From NCBI GenBank assembly GCA_031419715.1, contig JANOLJ010000336.1, positions 8,246-72,245 on the forward strand: a stretch of 64,000 bases of DNA. The letters run 5' to 3'. The stretch comes from JAEMQF01 sp031419715. GTDB lineage: Bacteria > Pseudomonadota > Gammaproteobacteria > Burkholderiales > Burkholderiaceae_C. Below are positions 17,505 to 26,562 of this stretch, piece by piece. The first letter of the stretch is position 1. Every line of letters begins with the position of its first letter. The notes beneath the pieces were generated by a model, which saw only the letters and a list, made by a program, of their open reading frames with translations, searched no databases and was not told the DNA's origin. A program made the translations under genes and the position numbers.

Positions 17505-20249
17505 TCAGGCCAGCCGCCCGTGGCACATCTTGTACTTCTTGCCGCTGCCACACGGACAAGGTTCATTGCGCCCGACTTTCGGCACCTGGGCAGCGAACAT
17601 CGCGGGGTCGGGCTCTTGGGAGACGCTGCCGTCTTCGTTCGGGTGCGTGTACTGAACGTTCGAGATACGCTCAGCACGCGCTTCGATCGCTTCGGCGGCG
17701 CGCGCCGCCTCTTCCTCGGATTGAATGCGCAGGTTCATCAGGATGCGCGTCACGTCCATCTTCACGACGTCGAGCAACTGGGAAAACAGCTCGAACGCCT
17801 CGCGCTTGTACTCCTGCTTGGGGTTCTTTTGCGCATAGCCGCGCAAGTGAATGCCCTGGCGCAAATAGTCCAGGGCCGCCAGGTGTTCGCGCCAATGCGA
17901 ATCGATCGACTGCAACAGAATCATCCGCATGAACGGCGTGAATTGCTCTTGCCCGACGCGTTCGATCTTGGCCGCAAAGACGGCATTCGCCGCAGCGACA
18001 ACTTTCGCGACGATGTCGTCATCAACGATGGCGTCACTCTTTTCGACGTCCTCGACCAAGCGCAAGTCGAGCTGCCATTCGTCATGCAAGACCCGCTCCA
18101 GCCCTTTCAAGTCCCATTGCTCCTCGACACTTTCCGCGGGAACAAAGGTGCGAACGATGTCCGCTATCGTGCTCTCGCGCAGGTTGGCGATTTGAGCGGT
18201 CAGGCTGTTTGCCTCAAGGATGTCGTTGCGCTGCTGGTAGATGACCTTGCGCTGGTCGTTCGCGACATCGTCGTATTCGAGCAACTGCTTGCGCACGTCG
18301 AAGTTTCGCGCTTCGACCTTGCGCTGTGCGCCCTCGATGCTGCGCGTGACGATGCCGGCTTCGATGGCCTCGCCGTCGGGCATTTTGAGGCGGTCCATGA
18401 TGGCGCGCACGCGGTCGCCGGCGAAAATTCGCATGAGCGAGTCGTCGAGCGACAGATAGAAGCGCGACGATCCCGGGTCGCCCTGACGCCCTGAGCGGCC
18501 ACGCAACTGGTTGTCAATGCGGCGCGACTCATGGCGTTCGGTGGCGATGATGCGCAGCCCGCCCTGCGCCTTCACCGCGTCGTGCAATCCCTGCCATTCG
18601 TCGTGAAACTGCCGCGCACGCGCCTCTTTGTCCGCCGAAGAGACGGCCTCGTCGGCGTTGAGAAACTTGATCTGGTTCTCGACATTGCCGCCCAGCACGA
18701 TGTCGGTTCCCCGACCCGCCATGTTGGTGGCGATCGTGATCACCCCCGGGCGCCCTGCCTGCGCGACGATCTCGGCTTCCTTGGCGTGCTGCTTGGCGTT
18801 GAGCACCTGATGTGGCAACTTGGCCTTTTCCAGCAGCCCCGAGACGAGTTCGGAGTTTTCGATCGACGTGGTTCCCACCAACACCGGTTGTCCGCGTTCG
18901 TGACAATCGCGAATGTCCTCGATGACCGCTTCGTATTTCTCCCGGTTCGTCTTGTAGACGAGGTCAAGCTCGTCGCGGCGGATCGTCGGCTTGTTGGGCG
19001 GGATGACGATGGTTTCCAGTCCGTAGATTTCCTGGAATTCGTAGGCTTCGGTGTCTGCTGTTCCCGTCATGCCGGCGAGCTTGCCGTACATGCGGAAATA
19101 GTTCTGGAACGTGATCGATGCGAGGGTCTGGTTTTCGCTCTGGATCTGCACGCCTTCTTTGGCTTCGACCGCCTGGTGCAGCCCGTCTGACCAGCGCCGG
19201 CCCGTCATCAGCCGGCCGGTGAATTCATCGACGATGATCACTTCGGCGTTCTGCACCACGTAATGCTGATCGCGGTTGTACAGGTGCTTGGCGCGCAGCG
19301 CCGCATACACATGATGCATCAGCGTGATGTTGGCGGGGTCGTACAGGCTCGCTCCTTCGGCGAGCAGGCCTGTTTCCGACAACAGGCGTTCCGCGTTTTC
19401 ATGGCCGTCTTCGGTCAGGAAAACCTGATGCGTTTTTTCGTCGACGGTGAAGTCACCCGGCTCAATCACGCCTTCACCCGTGCGCAGATCGAGCTCACCG
19501 ATCTGCTTCTTGAGTTTCGGCACCACCGCGTTGATGCGCACGTAGAGTTCAGTGTGGTCCTCCGCCTGGCCGCTGATGATGAGCGGCGTGCGCGCTTCAT
19601 CGATGAGGATGGAGTCGACTTCGTCAACGATGGCGTAGGCCAGGCCGCGCGCCACACGGTCAGCCGTGTCCTGCACCATGTTGTCGCGCAGATAGTCGAA
19701 CCCGAACTCGTTGTTGGTCCCGTATGTCACGTCGGAGGCGTAAGCCGCCTGCTTTTCCTCGCGCGACATTTGCGGCAAGTTGACGCCCACCGTCAGGCCG
19801 AGGAACATGTAAAGACGCCCCATCCATTCGGCGTCGCGCCGCGCCAGATAGTCGTTCACGGTCACGACATGCACACCGCGGCCCGTGAGGGCATTCAGAT
19901 AGACCGGCAACGTGGCGGCCAGCGTCTTGCCCTCGCCGGTGCGCATTTCGGCGATTTTCCCGTTGTGCAGGGCGATGCCGCCCAACATCTGAACGTCAAA
20001 GTGACGCATCTTCAGCGCGCGTTTGCTGGCTTCTCGCACCGTGGCATAGGCCTGCGGCAAAAGTGCCTCAAGCGTTTCACCTTTGCCCAGGCGTTCACGC
20101 AGTATGCCGGTTCTCGCCTGTAGCGCTGCGTCGTCAAGCGCCTCAAGTTCTCCTTCGAGCGCGTTGATCTGCTCGACAACCCGCCTGTATTGCTTCAGCA
20201 GGCGTTCGTTGCGGCTACCGAATATCGAGGTAAGAAGCTTGGGCAACAT
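17505..20249 (-). CDS. secA: Preprotein translocase ATPase SecA
   Basis: A 914-residue SecA motor that drives unfolded proteins through SecYEG. Seen in order: MLPKLLTSIFGSRNERLLKQ start, Walker A RTGEGKTLAATLP (about 103), DEVDSILIDEARTPLIISG (about 208), VLVGTTSIENSE, and GRGTDIVLGG with RGRSGRQGDPGSSRF in the second ATPase lobe. The C-terminal zinc-binding tail is CPCGSGKKYKMCHG, which contacts SecB and lipids. ATG 20249 is chosen because the protein then begins like other SecA proteins; an upstream TTG at 20276 is possible. Downstream it converges on manC with a 100-bp gap in which I see no convincing terminator. Confidence 0.97.
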   Translation of the reverse strand: MLPKLLTSIFGSRNERLLKQYRRVVEQINALEGELEALDDAALQARTGILRERLGKGETLEALLPQAYATVREASKRALKMRHFDVQMLGGIALHNGKIAEMRTGEGKTLAATLPVYLNALTGRGVHVVTVNDYLARRDAEWMGRLYMFLGLTVGVNLPQMSREEKQAAYASDVTYGTNNEFGFDYLRDNMVQDTADRVARGLAYAIVDEVDSILIDEARTPLIISGQAEDHTELYVRINAVVPKLKKQIGELDLRTGEGVIEPGDFTVDEKTHQVFLTEDGHENAERLLSETGLLAEGASLYDPANITLMHHVYAALRAKHLYNRDQHYVVQNAEVIIVDEFTGRLMTGRRWSDGLHQAVEAKEGVQIQSENQTLASITFQNYFRMYGKLAGMTGTADTEAYEFQEIYGLETIVIPPNKPTIRRDELDLVYKTNREKYEAVIEDIRDCHERGQPVLVGTTSIENSELVSGLLEKAKLPHQVLNAKQHAKEAEIVAQAGRPGVITIATNMAGRGTDIVLGGNVENQIKFLNADEAVSSADKEARARQFHDEWQGLHDAVKAQGGLRIIATERHESRRIDNQLRGRSGRQGDPGSSRFYLSLDDSLMRIFAGDRVRAIMDRLKMPDGEAIEAGIVTRSIEGAQRKVEARNFDVRKQLLEYDDVANDQRKVIYQQRNDILEANSLTAQIANLRESTIADIVRTFVPAESVEEQWDLKGLERVLHDEWQLDLRLVEDVEKSDAIVDDDIVAKVVAAANAVFAAKIERVGQEQFTPFMRMILLQSIDSHWREHLAALDYLRQGIHLRGYAQKNPKQEYKREAFELFSQLLDVVKMDVTRILMNLRIQSEEEAARAAEAIEARAERISNVQYTHPNEDGSVSQEPDPAMFAAQVPKVGRNEPCPCGSGKKYKMCHGRLA

Positions 20250-20482
20250 GCGGCGTTCAGGGTCGTTGAGTTTCAATGCGGGCGCAATTCGCGCCTCGGG
20301 TCAGCGCGACCCAACCGAGCGAATCTCGGGGAGAGCGCCAGCTCTCGCCACAACCCAGTGCGGCCCGATGAAGCCAGTGCCGGGCGTACCGTTTCCGGGT
20401 GACTATTGGCCTACAGGGGCGCGAAAGTTTAGCACCGGCACCGCATCTTCCCTCGGCAAGCCGAGGGCGCGGGCTTCCTAGA
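20250..20482. other. Intergenic leader of secA with two hairpins
   Basis: This 233-bp gap separates secA from the M23 peptidase gene upstream of it. An 18-bp perfect palindrome at 20450-20467 (CCCTCGG arms) lies just after the peptidase stop; it is terminator-like but lacks a T-run. A second hairpin, GAGAGC-GCCA-GCTCTC at 20331-20346, would lie in the secA mRNA leader. No SecM-like reading frame or confident promoter was found. Confidence 0.5.
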
Positions 20483-21595
20483 TCAAGGCTCGCTCGTCGC
20501 GCCCGATGCAGTGGCAGCCGCGGGCGCAGCGTCGATTGGGTTCGATTCGGCCTGCACCGCGGCAGGCGCACGGCGCACCTGGGGCGACACCACGGCAGTC
20601 TGTGGACGGGCCTCTTTGCGCAATGCCGCAACGGCCAGCGGCTTCATCGGCGTGGCGGCTAGCGGCGCCGGCGCGGCGCCGCGGCTGGCGAGGAATTTCG
20701 CGGGATTCTGCGCCACGCCGTCCAGCCGCACTTCGAAGTGCAAGTGCGGCCCCGTGGAGCGACCGCTGTTGCCGATTTCGGCGATCTTCTGGCCTCGCTT
20801 GACGATGTCTCCGATCTTGGCCAGTATTTTCGACGTATGGGCGTACCGCGTGACGACGCCTTGGCCGTGATCGAGTTCGATGACGTTTCCGTACTGCGGA
20901 TGCTGTTCCGTCAACAAGACGACTCCGCCCGCTGCGGCGACGACCGGCGTACCGATCTCGCCGGGAAAATCAAGGCCCGCGTGCAAGGCCGCGACGCCGG
21001 TGAATGGGTCGGGCCGGAAGCCAAAACCGGAGCCCATGGGAAGGTCCACCGGCTTGCTGTTCGGAATCATCAACGCCTGGAGACGGCTTTCGAACAGGCG
21101 AGACTCGATCATGGTGAACAAGTCCGTGCGTTGGTCGGTTTGAACGTCCATGGCATCGACGATGCCGCGCAGTTGATCCAGCGACACAGAGCGCGCGGGC
21201 AGGAAAGGCCCCCCTTGTCCACCGCCGACGGTCGTCTTCAAAACGGGCCGGATGTCCTCGGGCTTCACGCCGACCATGCTCGATACGCGCTCACTCATGA
21301 CTTCCAACTGAACCAGCTTGGCCTGCATTTCGCCCACCTTCTGGGCAATCGCATCCAGGTTCTCACGCAAAAAGCGGTCTCGTTGGGCGAACTCGTCGCG
21401 CACCACGAGGCGCATGATCTGGCTCACGACCGGCCAGCCTTCTCGCGCGGCTTTCAGGAAAATGTAGTGATAGGCCAAGCCCGAAAGTAGGGTCAGGAGG
21501 ATCGCGAAACCCGCTGCCGTGAGTGCCAACTGCCAGCGATTCAAGCGCAATACCCGGGTTCGCGCCAAGCTTCCATTCGTGATCAGAATCTGCAT
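20483..21595 (-). CDS. M23-family metallopeptidase with coiled-coil region
   Basis: A 370-residue murein-hydrolase-like protein. One membrane segment lies at about residues 20-45 (ALTAAGFAILLTLLSGLAYHYIFL), followed by a helical, probably coiled-coil stretch (FLRENLDAIAQKVGEMQAKLVQLEV). The C-terminal LytM/peptidase M23 domain has the zinc-binding features HAGLDFPG, the catalytic GPHLHFEVR and GNSGRSTGPH. The key histidines are present, so it may be an active endopeptidase acting on periplasmic peptidoglycan. It ends in an Ala/Pro-rich tail. It lies upstream of secA and is divergent from the DciA-like gene; this gene order is common in Burkholderiales. Confidence 0.9.
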   Translation of the reverse strand: MQILITNGSLARTRVLRLNRWQLALTAAGFAILLTLLSGLAYHYIFLKAAREGWPVVSQIMRLVVRDEFAQRDRFLRENLDAIAQKVGEMQAKLVQLEVMSERVSSMVGVKPEDIRPVLKTTVGGGQGGPFLPARSVSLDQLRGIVDAMDVQTDQRTDLFTMIESRLFESRLQALMIPNSKPVDLPMGSGFGFRPDPFTGVAALHAGLDFPGEIGTPVVAAAGGVVLLTEQHPQYGNVIELDHGQGVVTRYAHTSKILAKIGDIVKRGQKIAEIGNSGRSTGPHLHFEVRLDGVAQNPAKFLASRGAAPAPLAATPMKPLAVAALRKEARPQTAVVSPQVRRAPAAVQAESNPIDAAPAAATASGATSEP

Positions 21596-21613
21596 CTCAT
21601 TACACTCCGTCGG

Positions 21614-21931
21614 GTGAATTCGAAACCACCCCAAGTCACTCCAAACGCGCTACCGATCGATCTGGTGTTGCAAAACAGCACCGCGCTGATCAGGCTGAAA
21701 CAACTCATGCGGGATTCATCGGCCCGCTTCGATGCCATTCGCCCCCACCTGCCGGCCCTCCTGGCTGCGCAAACCAAACCCGGCCCCATTGACGAACTGG
21801 GCTGGTCGCTGCTGGCCTCAAACGCGTCAGTGGCCGCAAAATTGCGCCAACTGCAACCCCGACTTGAGCAGATATTGCAGGAGCGGGGTTGGCAGGTTAG
21901 CTCAATAAGGATCAAGGTTCAACCGAACTGA
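21614..21931 (+). CDS. DciA-like (DUF721) protein
   Basis: A 105-residue protein starting at a GTG at 21614 and divergent from the M23 peptidase gene with an 18-bp gap. It is predicted to be an N-terminal helical region followed by a compact C-terminal segment (GWQVSSIRIKVQ) of the DUF721/DciA kind. DciA is the ancestral loader of the DnaB replicative helicase in bacteria lacking DnaC. It is shorter than many DciA proteins (around 150 residues), so the assignment to helicase loading is tentative. The very short divergent region must hold both promoters. Confidence 0.65.
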   Translation: MNSKPPQVTPNALPIDLVLQNSTALIRLKQLMRDSSARFDAIRPHLPALLAAQTKPGPIDELGWSLLASNASVAAKLRQLQPRLEQILQERGWQVSSIRIKVQPN

Positions 21932-21958
21932 CCCCGAGGCGGGCTTGTTCGCGTGCAT

Positions 21959-22034
21959 TGGTGCCGGCTGTCCGAATCGAACGGACGACCTTCCGCTTAC
22001 AAGGCGGGTGCTCTACCAACTGAGCTAAGCCGGC
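21959..22034 (-). tRNA. tRNA-Thr (anticodon TGT)
   Basis: The minus strand folds as a complete 76-nt tRNA with an encoded CCA end. The acceptor stem is GCCGGCT/AGCCGGC, the D arm GCTC/GAGC, the anticodon loop CTTGTAA (anticodon TGT, reading ACA threonine codons), and the T arm GTCCG/CGGAC with TTCGATT. The top anticodon-stem pair is a C-A mismatch. It lies downstream of sspB, its usual place in this group. Confidence 0.95.
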
Positions 22035-22129
22035 GATTCTCAGGTCGAACTGCCGTCATCCCAAACGGTTTGGCAATGGTGACCCCGGTATCTGACTACC
22101 GCCAGCGGTATTTTGCGTCAAGTTGCGTC

Positions 22130-22660
22130 TCACTTGACGCGCTTTAGCGATGGGCGTCCGCCGCCGACGGGTTCCGAGGGGTCGGTGTCGGTCGGCTCTG
22201 GTTCGGCAGCTGCCGCGCTTTCTTCCGGCTCCAACAAAGCGAGGCGTGGTCCGCGAACAAGGGAGGTGGCAGGCCCATCACTGGCGGAGGCTGGCGCTGT
22301 CCCTCGAGCGTTTGCCGGCGATGGAAACGCCATCCCCTGCCCGTTCTCGCGCGCATAGATGGCAATGACACGATCCACCGGAACGACGATTTCACGGGAA
22401 ACCCCGCCAAAGCGCGCCTTGAATTCAATGACCTCGTTGCCGATGTTCAGTGCGGTCGTCGCCTCGAATCCGAGGTTGAGCACGATCTCGGATTCCTTGA
22501 CGTATTCCATGGGCACGCGAACCCGCGCATCCACGAATACCGCGATATAGGGAGTGAATCCGTTGTCGGTGCACCAGTCGTGCAAAGCCCGGATCAAATA
22601 GGGCCGCGTTGACGAACCTGCGACGTTTGGCGCGATCGGCGGGTTACTCATGACAGGCAT
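22130..22660 (-). CDS. sspB: ClpXP adaptor SspB
   Basis: A 176-residue SspB adaptor, which binds ssrA-tagged proteins and delivers them to the ClpXP protease. The N-terminal substrate-binding domain (about 15-115) is clear: STRPYLIRALHDWCTDNGFTPY, VRVPMEYVKESEIVLNL and ARFGGVSREIVVPVDRVIAIYA. The tail is a flexible, Ala/Glu/Pro-rich linker ending in a short ClpX-binding-like peptide (GGGRPSLKRVK), as in E. coli SspB. Starts at 22660 and at 22651 (three codons later) are both ATG with no clear ribosome binding site. It lies 15 bp downstream of sspA in the classic sspAB operon. Confidence 0.94.
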   Translation of the reverse strand: MPVMSNPPIAPNVAGSSTRPYLIRALHDWCTDNGFTPYIAVFVDARVRVPMEYVKESEIVLNLGFEATTALNIGNEVIEFKARFGGVSREIVVPVDRVIAIYARENGQGMAFPSPANARGTAPASASDGPATSLVRGPRLALLEPEESAAAAEPEPTDTDPSEPVGGGRPSLKRVK

Positions 22661-22675
22661 TCACGCAAGTCAACG

Positions 22676-23287
22676 TTATTTGCGCATCACCTTTTCGGAA
22701 GGTGTCAGCGCCTCGATATACGCCGGGCGGGAGAAAATCCGCTCGGCGTACTTCAGCAGCGGCACCGCGTTCTTCGACATGTCGATGCCGTAGTAGTCAA
22801 GCCGCCACAACAAGGGTGCGATGGCGACGTCGAGCATCGAGAAGTCGTCGCCCAACATGTATTTGTTCTTTAGGAATATCGGCGCGAGTTGCGTCAGGCG
22901 GTCACGAATCTGCGAGCGCGCCTTTTCGAGTTGCTTGTCGCTGGGCTTGACGCCTCGCGCCTCCAGCAGATTCACGTTCGCGAACAACTCCTTCTCAAAG
23001 TTCAGGAGAAACAGGCGGACCCGCGCACGCGCCACGGGATCCCCGGGCATCAACTGCGGATGCGGGAATCGCTCATCAATGTACTCGTTGATGATGTGTG
23101 ACTCGTACAGGATGAGGTCGCGTTCGACGAGGATTGGCACCTCGTTGTAAGGGTTCATCAGGGCGATGTCTTCCGGCTTGGCGAACAAGTCGACGTCGCG
23201 AATCTCGAAGTCCATGCCCTTTTCGAACAGCACGAAACGACACCTGTGGGAATAGGGGCAGGTCGTTCCGGAGTAAAGCACCATCAT
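22676..23287 (-). CDS. sspA: Stringent starvation protein A (GST fold)
   Basis: A 203-residue glutathione S-transferase-fold protein that binds RNA polymerase and alters promoter choice under starvation. The N-terminal thioredoxin-like domain (YSGTTCPYSHRCRFVLFEKG, NEVPILVERDLILYESHIIN) and the C-terminal helical domain with LDVAIAPLLWRLDYYGI are intact. A strong AGGAG lies upstream of ATG 23287. It precedes sspB and follows petC with a 114-bp gap. The CPYSH in the N-terminal domain is typical of SspA; no transferase activity is expected. Confidence 0.95.
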   Translation of the reverse strand: MMVLYSGTTCPYSHRCRFVLFEKGMDFEIRDVDLFAKPEDIALMNPYNEVPILVERDLILYESHIINEYIDERFPHPQLMPGDPVARARVRLFLLNFEKELFANVNLLEARGVKPSDKQLEKARSQIRDRLTQLAPIFLKNKYMLGDDFSMLDVAIAPLLWRLDYYGIDMSKNAVPLLKYAERIFSRPAYIEALTPSEKVMRK

Positions 23288-23323
23288 GGTGGTGGCTCCT
23301 GGTTGAATTCAGTTCAAGGGCGA

Positions 23324-23361
23324 AAAACGGAGACAAACCACGGCAGCGGTACGCACTGCCG
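23324..23361 (-). terminator. Possible terminator after petABC
   Basis: On the minus strand CGGCAG and CTGCCG (23361-23341) can pair around a 9-base loop. They are followed by TGGTTTGTC and, a little later, a TTTTT run at about 23324. It lies between the petC stop and sspA, where termination of the bc1 operon would be expected. The stem is short and the T-run is offset, so the call is weak. Confidence 0.3.
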
Positions 23362-23401
23362 CAGTTGGGACACCGTGTTCAAGGGATGCAATGAGTGCCG
23401 C

Positions 23402-24172
23402 TCATTTCACGTCTTTCCAGTAGCTGGCATTGAGCCGCCACGCGATCACGATGAAAAGCCCGAGGTAGATCAGAACCCACACGCCGACCCGCACGCGCTG
23501 GTCTTGCGCCGGCTCACCCATCCACTGCAGGTAGGCGACCAGATCGGCGACGGCCTCGTCGTACTCACGCGGCGACAGCGTGCCCGGCGCAATGGGTTCA
23601 TAGCCTTCGAATCGATACACGACCTTCGAAGCGTCATGCGCGTCCTTCACGTCGACAAATTTTGCGCTGCGCTGACCTTGCAACTCCCAAAGCACATGCG
23701 GCATTCCCACGCTGGGGAAGGCCAGGTTGTTCCAGCCTGTGGCCTTGCTCGGATCCCGGTAGTAGCTGCGCAAATAAGTGTAGAGATAGTCCGCGCCACT
23801 GCCCTTCGAGATGTCAGCGCGCGAGCGTGCAATGACAGTCAAGTCAGGCGGCACGGCGCCGAACCACTCTGTGGCCTGCTTGGGATCGAGTGCGACTTTC
23901 ATTGTTTCGCCGACCTTGTCGGTCGTGAACAGCAGGTTGCTCTTGATCTGGTTTTCAGTCAGCCCGAGATCTCCAAGCCGGTTGAAGCGCATGTAGCCCG
24001 CAGAGTGACAGTTCAAACAATAGTTGACGAACAACTGCGCCCCGCTTTGCAACGCAGCGACATTGGTCATGCGCTCTTCGGGGAACTTGTCCCAGGCCAT
24101 GCTCCCTTCACCAGCCGCAACTGACGTTGCGATACCTAGCGCGGCCAACGCCGCAATGAGTTGTCTCTTCAT
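23402..24172 (-). CDS. petC: Cytochrome c1 of the bc1 complex
   Basis: A 256-residue cytochrome c1. A signal peptide (MKRQLIAALAALGIATSVAAG) is followed by the haem-attachment motif CLNCH (Cys52, Cys55, His56) and a C-terminal membrane anchor (VWVLIYLGLFIVIAWRL) before the basic end SYWKDVK. It passes electrons from the Rieske protein to soluble cytochromes. ATG 24172, with GGAG 10 bases upstream, gives a proper signal peptide. An ATG at 24196 that overlaps the petB stop (TGATG) would add eight residues. It is the last gene of petABC. Confidence 0.95.
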   Translation of the reverse strand: MKRQLIAALAALGIATSVAAGEGSMAWDKFPEERMTNVAALQSGAQLFVNYCLNCHSAGYMRFNRLGDLGLTENQIKSNLLFTTDKVGETMKVALDPKQATEWFGAVPPDLTVIARSRADISKGSGADYLYTYLRSYYRDPSKATGWNNLAFPSVGMPHVLWELQGQRSAKFVDVKDAHDASKVVYRFEGYEPIAPGTLSPREYDEAVADLVAYLQWMGEPAQDQRVRVGVWVLIYLGLFIVIAWRLNASYWKDVK

Positions 24173-24195
24173 CTTCGATGTCTCCGGCATTGCCA

Positions 24196-25659
24196 TCAGT
24201 GCGCGGTGAAAGTGACACGCTCGGGCACTGGCTCAAAGCGTCCGAGGCGGCTCCACCACGGCATCAGCAGCAGAAAGCCGAAGTACGCGAGCGTACCGAC
24301 CTGGGACACAAAGTTGCCAATGTCCGATGGCGGCCGCACGCCGAGATAGCCCAGCACGAGAAAGATGAAGACGAATGCGGCATACAACCACTTGTGCCAA
24401 CCTGGGCGATACCGAATCGACTTGACAGGACAGTGATCAAGCCATGGCAGGAAAAAGAGCACAAGGACCGCGCCACCCATCACCACCACACCCCAAAACT
24501 TGGCCTCGAAACCCGCCAGCAGTGCCGATTGCGCCAACCCGACCAGGCCCAGCATCGAAAACAAGGCCTTGAATCCACCGAACAGCAAGATCGACACCAG
24601 AGCCGCTACAGCGATGGCCAGCTTCGAAGAACCGGTCAGCCCGGGCTTGCGAATCGCCAGCACCGCCGCCACGGCAACGATGACCGACAGCACCGCCATC
24701 ATCTGATCAGTCGTTGCCCGCAGCATCGAGTAATAGGGCGTGAAGTACCACACCGGTGCGATATGCGCAGGCGTCTTCAATGGGTCGGCGGGAATGAAGT
24801 TGTTGTACTCAAGAAAGTAGCCACCCAACTCCGGCGCGAAGAAGACGATGGCACTGAAGATCAGCAGAAACACGCTCACGGCGAAGATGTCGTGCACCGT
24901 GTAAAACGGGTGGAACGGAATGCCGTCCAGCGGGCGTCCATCACTTCCCAGTTTGGCCTTGATCTCGACGCCGTCCGGGTTGTTCGATCCCACCTCGTGC
25001 AGGGCCATGATGTGGGCCGCAACCAGACCTATCAGGACCAGCGGTATCGCGATCACATGGAGCGCAAAAAATCGATTCAGGGTCGCGTCTCCGACCACGT
25101 AGTCGCCGCGGATCAGCAGCGCCAAGTCGGGACCGATCAACGGCACGGCAGCGAACAGGTTGACGATGACCTGGGCACCCCAATAGCTCATTTGACCCCA
25201 GGGCAGCAAGTAGCCCATGAAGGCCTCGGCCATCAGGCACAGGAAAATCGCGCAGCCGAAAATCCAGACCAGTTCGCGCGGCTTGCGGTAGCTGCCATAG
25301 AGCAGGCCGCGGAACATGTGCAGGTACACGACAACGAAAAACGCCGACGCGCCCGTGGAGTGCATGTAGCGAATCAGCCAGCCCCATGGCACATCGCGCA
25401 TGATGTACTCGACCGACGCGAACGCAAGCGCCGAGTCGGGCTTGTAGTGCATCGTCAGGAATATCCCGGTGACGATCTGGATCACCAGGACCAGCAATGA
25501 CAACGCGCCGAAAACGTACCATATATTGAAGTTCTTCGGCGCGTAGTACTCCGACATGTGCTCCTTGTAGAGCTTGGTCGCCGGAAACCGGTTGTCGACC
25601 CACGTCATCAACTTTTCCGCAAGCGAAGCGTCCGCCTTCGCCACCTTGAATTCAGCCAT
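24196..25659 (-). CDS. petB: Cytochrome b of the bc1 complex
   Basis: A 487-residue cytochrome b with the fused b6 and subunit IV-like halves. Haem-ligand regions are visible (MHSTGASAFFVVVYLHMFRG and FFALHVIAIPLVLIGLVAAHI), as is the quinol-site GYLLPWGQMSYWGAQV; the PEWY position reads PVWYF. About eight to nine membrane segments are predicted. It oxidises ubiquinol at the inner membrane, in the same respiratory chain that ubiB and ubiJ in this window supply with quinone. ATG 25659 is preceded by AGGAG. Confidence 0.96.
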   Translation of the reverse strand: MAEFKVAKADASLAEKLMTWVDNRFPATKLYKEHMSEYYAPKNFNIWYVFGALSLLVLVIQIVTGIFLTMHYKPDSALAFASVEYIMRDVPWGWLIRYMHSTGASAFFVVVYLHMFRGLLYGSYRKPRELVWIFGCAIFLCLMAEAFMGYLLPWGQMSYWGAQVIVNLFAAVPLIGPDLALLIRGDYVVGDATLNRFFALHVIAIPLVLIGLVAAHIMALHEVGSNNPDGVEIKAKLGSDGRPLDGIPFHPFYTVHDIFAVSVFLLIFSAIVFFAPELGGYFLEYNNFIPADPLKTPAHIAPVWYFTPYYSMLRATTDQMMAVLSVIVAVAAVLAIRKPGLTGSSKLAIAVAALVSILLFGGFKALFSMLGLVGLAQSALLAGFEAKFWGVVVMGGAVLVLFFLPWLDHCPVKSIRYRPGWHKWLYAAFVFIFLVLGYLGVRPPSDIGNFVSQVGTLAYFGFLLLMPWWSRLGRFEPVPERVTFTAH

Positions 25660-25696
25660 TCCTTGTTCTCCTGGTCCCGCTGTGCTTCGCCGCCGA

Positions 25697-26296
25697 TCAG
25701 GCCTTCTTGTCTTCACCAATGATCAACCGGCTGTCCGACAGGTACATGTGCGGAGGAACCTCCAGGTTATCGGGCGCGGGCTTGTTCTTGTAGACGCGCC
25801 CCGCCATGTCGAACATCGATCCGTGGCACGGGCAAAAGAAGCCACCGGCCCAATCGTCGGGCAGCGAGGCTTGCGGGCCGGGCTGGAACTTCTCGGTCGG
25901 CGAGCAGCCAAGGTGCGAGCAAATTCCGACGGTGACGAACACTTCTGGTTTGATCGACCGATGCGTGTTGCGTGCGTACTCCGGCGTGAGTTCATCGGGC
26001 TTGCGCGCTGAAGCCGGGTCCGCCAGCAACGCATCGACCTTCTTCAATGACTCAAGCTGTTCCGGCGTGCGCCTGACGATCCACACCGGCTTGCCGCGCC
26101 ACTCGACGGTCAGCCGCTCCCCTGGCTGCAGCGCGGCGATATCGACCTCGACCGCGGCCCCGGCAGCTCGGGCGCGCTCTGATGGAAGGACACTCGCAAT
26201 AAATGGGACGGCGGTAAATCCGCCACCAATCGCGCCGACGCAGCCCGTCGCGATCAGCCATGTGCGCTTGTCGTCGTCGATCCGCGGTTCACTCAT
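25697..26296 (-). CDS. petA: Rieske iron-sulfur subunit of the bc1 complex
   Basis: A 199-residue Rieske protein. A twin-arginine-independent-looking N-terminus carries one membrane segment (about residues 13-37), followed by the soluble domain. The cluster ligands are in CSHLGC (Cys126, His128) and CPCHGS (Cys155, His158), both complete. It transfers electrons from ubiquinol to cytochrome c1. It is first in the petABC operon and divergent from mscL with a 266-bp gap. Rieske proteins are classically exported by Tat; the motif is weak here (DKRTW), but the tat genes lie about 6 kb away. Confidence 0.95.
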   Translation of the reverse strand: MSEPRIDDDKRTWLIATGCVGAIGGGFTAVPFIASVLPSERARAAGAAVEVDIAALQPGERLTVEWRGKPVWIVRRTPEQLESLKKVDALLADPASARKPDELTPEYARNTHRSIKPEVFVTVGICSHLGCSPTEKFQPGPQASLPDDWAGGFFCPCHGSMFDMAGRVYKNKPAPDNLEVPPHMYLSDSRLIIGEDKKA

Positions 26297-26455
26297 TCAT
26301 CACCTCGAAGGTATTTACGGCTCAGGGTCAACCCTGAATTCTAGCGGAGGTGTCAAGGGCCTTCCGACCAGCGGACCCGCCGCATGGGGCGCGCGTCCGG
26401 GAGCAGGCCCTCGAAGCCAGTAGTCGCGCAGTTGCGACGGGCGCGACGCGAAGCC

Positions 26456-26483
26456 TTGACCGCCATCAAGGTTCTGAAATACT
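26456..26483 (+). promoter_or_regulatory. Candidate sigma-70-like promoter for mscL
   Basis: TTGACC (26456-26461) and AATACT (26478-26483) are separated by 16 bases, about 80 bp before the mscL ATG. The rest of the 266-bp petA-mscL divergent region shows no other structure that I can support. Confidence 0.4.
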
Positions 26484-26562
26484 GCCAAGCCGAACCGGGC
26501 GCGAAGTGACCCGGCCGGTACGAGCAAGACTTCTAACCACCGATCGAACAGGAGACAAACAC

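Noticed and set aside
22098..22115. TACCGCCAGCGGTA followed by TTTT on the plus strand, terminator-like
   Set aside because: The only plus-strand gene upstream is the short DciA-like gene about 170 bp away with the antisense tRNA between, and the stem is only 5 bp.
26297..26375. TTGACA and TAGAAT on the minus strand upstream of petA
   Set aside because: They are only 7 bases apart, so they cannot form one sigma-70 promoter, and no partner element lies at proper spacing.
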